Origin: an archaeon
GTDB taxonomy: Archaea > Micrarchaeota > Micrarchaeia > Norongarragalinales > SBBD01
Length of the DNA: 8,065 bases
Assembly: GCA_005239845.1 (NCBI GenBank)
Contig: SBBD01000150.1
Location: 1-8,065, forward strand
Reading direction: 5' to 3'
Shown: one piece after another, positions 4,532 to 8,065 of the stretch
Layout: each line of letters opens with the position of its first letter
Position numbering within the stretch: the first letter of the stretch is position 1
Position numbers and translations under genes: made by a program
The notes under the pieces: generated by a model
Database searches by the model: none
What the model was told of the DNA's origin: nothing
Seen by the model: only the letters and a program-made list of their open reading frames with translations

Positions 4532-6073
4532 ATGAACGCAGAGTATGGGACGGTGGTGACGACGCCCGAGACGCCGACGACCACGCGCTTCTCGTTCGTG
4601 GTGGCGGACCCGAAGAGCGTGCGCAAAGGAAAGTTCGTGCAGCTTCAGGGCGAGGACGGCCTCTTGGTGGGCGTCATCCAGGACATCGTACGCGCGAATA
4701 GGTATTTCGAGCACGCGGAAAGCATCAGCGAGTACGAGAAAGGAGGCACGGTTTCCGTCATGGAGAACTTTCCTGCAGGGGAATGGGAGTTTGCGGTTGC
4801 AGACTGCCAAGTGCTGGGCGCGTTCGAGGACGGCCGATTGAAACGGTCAGCATACCCTCCGGCGCCTGGAACAAAGGTTCATGCATGTGAGGAAGGGCTA
4901 TTGAAGGAATTCTTGGGCTTCGAAAATACGGGTTTGCATTTGGGGAAGTTGTTCCAGCAGAACGTGGAAGTGAAAGTCAACTTGACGAGGCTGTTCCAGA
5001 AGCACTTGGCCCTCCTGGCGCAGAGCGGCGCGGGAAAATCGTATGCGGCGGCGGTGTTGATTGAGGAAGTGTTGTCGAGGAAAAAGGAGGAAGGCCGCAT
5101 CGCGATCGCCGTTATCGATGTTCACGGCGAATATGCGGGGTTGGCAGAAAAGCGGAACAACCCCGAACTCGCAGGCAAAGTGACCGTGGTATCCGGAGAT
5201 AAAATTCACATTGCCGCCAGCCGGCTTACCCCGCAAATGCTTGCCGAATTCCTGCCCGACATTTCCCCCGCTCAGTTGAGGGATTTGGCTCCCGTTTTGA
5301 GGGAAGTGAAAAAGAAGTACAAGGAGCAGGAGGAACCGTTCACGCTAAAGGAACTGATGCAGGCCGTAGAAGCTTCTGAAATCAGGGACAACTCGAAGCA
5401 GGCATTGATGGCGTGGCTCTCGGAATTGCGGAGCTACCGCATCGTGGGAGCCAGAGACGCACCGAACTTGAAGCGCTCCTTGAAGCCCGGACAGTTGCTC
5501 GTCTTCAACTTTGCGGATGTGATTCAATTGCGTAAAAAGCAGATGCTGGTGGCCTACTTGGCGAGAAAAATGTTCAACTTGAGGAGGAAGAAGGAATTGC
5601 CTCCGTTCCTGTTGCTGGTGGAGGAGGCGCACAACTTCGCTCCAGAAAAAGTGGAAAAGAGAGGGGCGATTTCGCGGGGAATTTTGGAGACCATTGCGAG
5701 GGAGGGAAGAAAGTTCGGCGCTTCTCTTTGCCTCATTTCCCAGCGGCCCGTGAAGTTGAGCACGACCATTCTTTCCCAGGCCAATACGTTCCTCATCATG
5801 CGGGTGACGAACCCCTACGACTTGAAGCACATCGAGGAAAGCTGCGAGAACATCGACGCGAACACTTCCGGACAGATTACGACGCTCAAGACGGGAGAGG
5901 GCATTCTTATTGGAGAGGCAGTAAACCACCCCGTGTTCCTAAAAGTGAGGGCGCGGAAGAGCAAGAGCTTTGGAGGGGGAATGGCACTCGAACAGCAGGC
6001 TAGGGAATTCGAGGAAGAGCAGAGCCTCGCCGAAACCGTGAGCGAAGTGGAGGCCGCGGAAGCATTCTTGTAA
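4532..6073 (+). CDS. herA: HerA-type hexameric DNA helicase/translocase
   Basis: HerA is a FtsK/HerA-class ATPase that translocates on duplex DNA and, with the nuclease NurA and Mre11-Rad50, resects DNA ends for recombination repair. The 513-residue length fits the family. An N-terminal beta-barrel (HAS) domain covers about 1-100. Walker A is LAQSGAGKS (162-170, K169), with Ala where the first P-loop Gly is usual. IDVHGEY is at 195-201. Walker B LLLVEEAHNF (360-369, E364/E365) is followed by AREGRKFGASLCLISQRP (389-406) holding the sensor Q404 and arginines typical of the family. A Glu-rich tail ends the protein. ATG 4532 is preceded by AGAGG; a nearby ATG at 4524 is out of frame and stops after three codons. 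No nurA, mre11 or rad50 lies beside it, which is unusual because herA and nurA are often adjacent in archaea. Confidence 0.93.
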   Translation: MNAEYGTVVTTPETPTTTRFSFVVADPKSVRKGKFVQLQGEDGLLVGVIQDIVRANRYFEHAESISEYEKGGTVSVMENFPAGEWEFAVADCQVLGAFEDGRLKRSAYPPAPGTKVHACEEGLLKEFLGFENTGLHLGKLFQQNVEVKVNLTRLFQKHLALLAQSGAGKSYAAAVLIEEVLSRKKEEGRIAIAVIDVHGEYAGLAEKRNNPELAGKVTVVSGDKIHIAASRLTPQMLAEFLPDISPAQLRDLAPVLREVKKKYKEQEEPFTLKELMQAVEASEIRDNSKQALMAWLSELRSYRIVGARDAPNLKRSLKPGQLLVFNFADVIQLRKKQMLVAYLARKMFNLRRKKELPPFLLLVEEAHNFAPEKVEKRGAISRGILETIAREGRKFGASLCLISQRPVKLSTTILSQANTFLIMRVTNPYDLKHIEESCENIDANTSGQITTLKTGEGILIGEAVNHPVFLKVRARKSKSFGGGMALEQQAREFEEEQSLAETVSEVEAAEAFL

Positions 6074-6122
6074 AAAGGCGAATCGAGATGCAGAAATTAT
6101 AACGCATGTCAGGTGAGCAGAA

Positions 6123-6449
6123 ATGAGAATCGTAGAATATGATGAAGAGGCCGACGCCTTGTACGTTTCCGTTAGTTCGAAGAAGGCGTATTTTTCTCTT
6201 GAAGTAAGCGCGAGGATTTCGGTGGATTTGAGCGAGTCCAGAAAAATCGTGGGCGTAGAAGTATTAGACGCCAGCAAAGTACTGAGCGACGTGTTTGGTT
6301 TTCATGTATCCCGAGCGGATTTGGGCAAGCTGGACTGCAAAATAAACGAAAAGGACGCCGTCTACTTGCATTTCGAACTGAAAAACAAGAGTTCTTCCCT
6401 GGCGCTTCCAAAGACCCACGACAGCCCCTTGCTTTCCGTCAACGCGTAA
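6123..6449 (+). CDS. DUF2283 domain protein
   Basis: 108 residues. The N-terminal two thirds show the DUF2283 pattern: MRIVEYDEEADALYVSVS (1-18), then ARISVDLSESRKIVGVEVLDASKVL (30-54), matching the family's YD.EADALYI.LS and VVGIE.LDAS. The family is small, of unknown function and often found near toxin-antitoxin loci; no catalytic residues are known. The C-terminal 45 residues (NEKDAVYLHFELKNKSSSLALP) look like a further strand plus a loose tail. The start at 6123 is fixed by a perfect AGGTGA (6111-6116) 6 nt upstream. It follows herA by 49 nt on the same strand and may be co-transcribed, though TTATAA at 6098-6103 could be a TATA box. It is convergent with the prenyltransferase, whose stop is 30 nt away. 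Confidence 0.82.
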   Translation: MRIVEYDEEADALYVSVSSKKAYFSLEVSARISVDLSESRKIVGVEVLDASKVLSDVFGFHVSRADLGKLDCKINEKDAVYLHFELKNKSSSLALPKTHDSPLLSVNA

Positions 6450-6479
6450 AAAATGACGACGTTCAACCAGGCATACGAA

Positions 6480-7155
6480 TTAAACGCCGTCGTTGATTAC
6501 TCTCTTGCGGTGCGCTTTGATTGCCGTGCGAATCATGGAAGGCGTGAGGTCTGGAAATAAGTGGCGGACGAACACAATATGCGTATTCGGGTCCCGCAAG
6601 GGCACGAAGCCGGATAGCCTGCGTCGTTGCGCAGCGCCTGTTCTCAAAATCAGGTCAATCTTGGGAGGCTGGTCCATCCGTTCTAAAATGTCACTTACGC
6701 GGAGAGGCGCACGGTCTCCTTTTTCGCTCGATACGCGCTCGAAGGCTCTTTGGAGGTCGTTCGCCGTCGAGTAATTTACGTACAAGAACAAATCAAAGCC
6801 CTTGTTTCCCTGGGTTCTTTTTTCTAGCTCTAGAAACCGGGCCTTGTATTCTCCGAGGCCGTGCTTTTCAAACTGGCTCAAGTCGCCCTTGACGTGGACT
6901 CGAACATGGCGGGGGTCTCGGGCATACGAAAGGACGCTTAAATAGTGGTCCAAAAAGGAGCGCACAAGCGGGGGGGCGCTGAAGATTGTTGGTCGAATTG
7001 CACCAGAAATGAAGGCGAGGTATCCCTTCCTGCTGCAGGGCGTCCATTATCCGGTTAATGGTTATGGGCAGCTGCCGATAGCCTTCTTCTACGGACACGC
7101 GATTTTTCTTCGCCCAACGCCGGTTTCCATCCGGGATTACGAGCAAGTCCATCAT
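6480..7155 (-). pseudogene. uppS: cis-prenyltransferase (UPPS family), interrupted by a frameshift
   Basis: The family condenses isopentenyl diphosphate onto an allylic diphosphate in Z configuration to make the polyprenyl carrier lipid for glycosylation. The 5' part (7155 down to about 6970) gives IPDGNRRWAKKNRV, the diphosphate-binding motif (family DGN.RWA), then EEGYRQL and WCNSTNNLQRPP (family FS.EN..RP). The rest continues in another frame from about 6968: LVRSFLDHYL, DLFLYVNYSTANDL and DLILRTGAAQRRRLSGFVP (family DL.IRT...RLS). The frames switch at a run of seven C on the coding strand (plus 6970-6976). With six C the two parts join as RPPLVRSF into one 224-residue protein, a normal length. 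All key motifs survive, so a recent mutation, a sequencing error or programmed slippage are all possible. The double ATG at 7155/7152 lacks a ribosome binding site and follows CTTTTTAATAG (7172-7181, minus), suggesting a leaderless start. Confidence 0.85.
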
Positions 7156-7189
7156 GCGATTTAGCGTTTTCTATTAAAAAGACAGTGGG

Positions 7190-7207
7190 GCGGATTCGGA
7201 AATCCGC
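7190..7207 (-). terminator. Hairpin after vapC, possible terminator
   Basis: GCGGATT (7190-7196) and AATCCGC (7201-7207) form a perfect 7-bp stem with a CGGA loop, touching the last base of the vapC stop codon. On the minus strand a T5 run follows 10 nt after the stem (7176-7180). Archaeal termination relies mainly on T-runs, and the same T-run can serve as the TATA box of the prenyltransferase gene, so the terminator role is uncertain. Confidence 0.4.
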
Positions 7208-7590
7208 TAGTCTCCAAGGAAGATGACTTCCTTTATTTTCTTGAAGTGCGGGTCTCCCGTAAGCACTTTGGCGTTTTCTTTCCTAGCTACGGCAAGCGTG
7301 AACGCGTCGACGAGCGGGAGTTTTTCCTTCAAATGGGTTTTTCCGGCGGCGACGGCGGTTTCGACGGATAATTCGCAGATGCGCGTCCTTTCCCTCACGA
7401 AGCGGACGGCTTCGAGAGCCGTTGCTTCGTCTTCCTTTTCCTCGATTCGGTAGTACAACTCGGAAACCAAGAGCGGCGTGACTACGATTTCTTCAGAGGA
7501 TACTAAGTACCGGCGAACGGTCTCCCAGTGGGGGCCTTTCTGCATGAAGTCGATTAAGGCCCACGAGTCGGCCATGATTTTCAGTGCCAT
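7207..7590 (-). CDS. vapC: VapC-type PIN domain toxin
   Basis: PIN-domain ribonuclease, the toxin half of a type II toxin-antitoxin pair; family members cleave tRNA or rRNA with Mg2+. The 127-residue length is typical. The acidic active site is complete: D8 in MADSWALIDF, E44 in LLVSELYYR, D95 in LPLVDAFTLAVA and D113 in VLTGDPHF. The start ATG at 7590 overlaps the end of vapB by 10 nt, so the two are translationally coupled; an internal ATG (M6) just before D8 is the only other early start. A hairpin follows the stop codon. Neutralisation by the upstream AbrB-type protein is inferred from the arrangement. Confidence 0.9.
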   Translation of the reverse strand: MALKIMADSWALIDFMQKGPHWETVRRYLVSSEEIVVTPLLVSELYYRIEEKEDEATALEAVRFVRERTRICELSVETAVAAGKTHLKEKLPLVDAFTLAVARKENAKVLTGDPHFKKIKEVIFLGD

Positions 7591-7814
7591 TGCGTCTCAC
7601 GATCTCGCACGAGGTCGTCCAAATCAATCTTGTGCTTGATGAAACCAGCCATTTCATCCCACGTGGGCACAGGCTTCAAGGTGAGCGCTTTTTCCTTCAC
7701 GTCCGCCTCCATCGTGAATTCCCTCGACTTGAACAGCTTCCGAATCGCCTTCGGAATCATGATTCTCCCGAAGTCATCCATGGTTACCGTCGTCGTAATC
7801 CGATTCACCTTCAT
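7581..7814 (-). CDS. vapB: AbrB-type VapB antitoxin
   Basis: A 77-residue protein with an N-terminal SpoVT/AbrB swapped-hairpin DNA-binding domain at about 5-48: TTTVTMDDFGRIMIPKAIRKLF matches the family core D..GRI.IPK.IR..L. The C-terminal part (about 49-77, VPTWDEMAGFIKHKIDLDDLVRDRETQWH) is the expected tail that binds and blocks the PIN toxin. It overlaps vapC by 10 nt in the usual antitoxin-first order. The ATG at 7814 directly follows TAGGGTGA, so the ribosome binding site is unusually close. The upstream region holds four TACCA-type half sites arranged as nested palindromes over the promoter, fitting autorepression by this protein alone or with VapC. Confidence 0.88.
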   Translation of the reverse strand: MKVNRITTTVTMDDFGRIMIPKAIRKLFKSREFTMEADVKEKALTLKPVPTWDEMAGFIKHKIDLDDLVRDRETQWH

Positions 7815-7820
7815 TCACCC

Positions 7821-7880
7821 TACCAAATTTCAATTTTTTACCAGTTAGTATGAAGTCTGGTAAATAAAATCGTTTTGGTA
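7821..7880 (-). promoter_or_regulatory. vapBC promoter with nested palindromic operator
   Basis: Inner pair TTTACCAG (7837-7844) and CTGGTAAA (7857-7864); outer pair TACCAAA (7821-7827) and TTTGGTA (7874-7880). Both pairs are perfect inverted repeats and share one centre at 7850.5. On the minus strand ATTTTATTT (7862-7870) is the likely TATA box, lying between two half sites, with transcription start expected near 7840 inside the inner pair. Bound protein would block both TATA and start site. The sequence is visible; the regulator is inferred. Confidence 0.75.
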
Positions 7881-7890
7881 AGGCGTAAAG

Positions 7891-8065
7891 TCAAAAGCGG
7901 TCGACTTTTTCTCGCTGGAAGCCGCGGAGCCATTTTTCACCATTTAGGCTACCGAGCATGGATTTCCCAAGCGGCCGTCGTTTCGTTGAACGCACACGAG
8001 GTTTTTTCATATGGCCGCTCACTTCTGCTCGTCCCTTTCGTTCCAGAGCTTGCGCTTCTTCTGCA
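7891..8065 (-). CDS. Possible 3' end of a basic protein, cut by the window edge
   Basis: An open frame enters from the right edge (first full codon at 8064) and ends with TGA at 7891, giving about 58 residues: AEEAQALERKGRAEVSGHMK, then a very basic stretch KKPRVRSTKRRPLGK and GEKWLRGFQREKVDRF at the end. An internal ATG at 8010 would give a 39-residue protein, with a weak GTGAG upstream. I recognise no family. Other frames here are also open: one on the minus strand gives a Lys/Arg-rich end that stops at 8019 (QKKRKLWNERDEQK), and one on the plus strand is open from ATG 7959. Coding is therefore uncertain. If nothing is coded here, 7881-8065 has no other feature that I can see. Confidence 0.38.
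   Translation of the reverse strand, partial: AEEAQALERKGRAEVSGHMKKPRVRSTKRRPLGKSMLGSLNGEKWLRGFQREKVDRF

Noticed and set aside
5345..5929. Minus-strand frame of 194 codons within herA
   Set aside because: Antisense shadow of the Walker B and C-terminal region of herA; no plausible start signal or motif.
6106..6126. Six-codon minicistron (MSGEQK) ending ATGA over the DUF2283 start
   Set aside because: It contains the AGGTGA ribosome binding site of the real gene and has no binding site of its own; most likely chance.

Overview
The window is archaeal. Signs are a tRNA gene with two introns at non-canonical positions flanked by bulge-helix-bulge folds, AT-rich TATA boxes placed for leaderless or short-leader transcripts, a cupin-type phosphoglucose isomerase, a HerA-type helicase, a Bud23-like methyltransferase and a VapBC toxin-antitoxin pair. 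The compact gene order with tiny intergenic gaps would fit a DPANN-type genome such as Micrarchaeota or Diapherotrites, but that placement is inference.

Layout. 1-1533 (minus) is a cofactor-independent phosphoglycerate mutase, divergent across a shared TATA box (about 1599-1606) from a small two-helix membrane protein (1648-1953, plus). 1954-2275 carries no protein gene but a degenerate tandem array: two copies of the first 12-15 bases of a tRNA gene, each preceded by a TATA-like box and followed by a GC-rich hairpin element. It leads into the intact tRNA-Arg(TCT) at 2276-2471, with introns of 45 and 76 nt. Next come cupin phosphoglucose isomerase (2537-3367, plus), a convergent DUF192 protein (3372-3728, minus), a Bud23-like methyltransferase (3771-4466, plus), HerA (4532-6073, plus) and a DUF2283 protein (6123-6449, plus). 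The minus strand then holds a cis-prenyltransferase split by a +1 frameshift in a seven-base homopolymer (6480-7155), a vapB-vapC pair (7207-7814) with a nested palindromic operator, and an uncertain partial reading frame at the right edge.

The most unusual signal is a palindromic element found three times: twice in the tRNA array, and once in opposite orientation inside the methyltransferase gene. There it is part of an 81-nt in-frame insertion whose removal restores the family alignment. It looks like an archaeal counterpart of the protein-invading palindromic repeats known in Rickettsia. Gene functions otherwise mix central carbon metabolism (two sugar-phosphate enzymes), rRNA modification, DNA end processing, lipid carrier synthesis and a toxin-antitoxin module; there is no single pathway operon.
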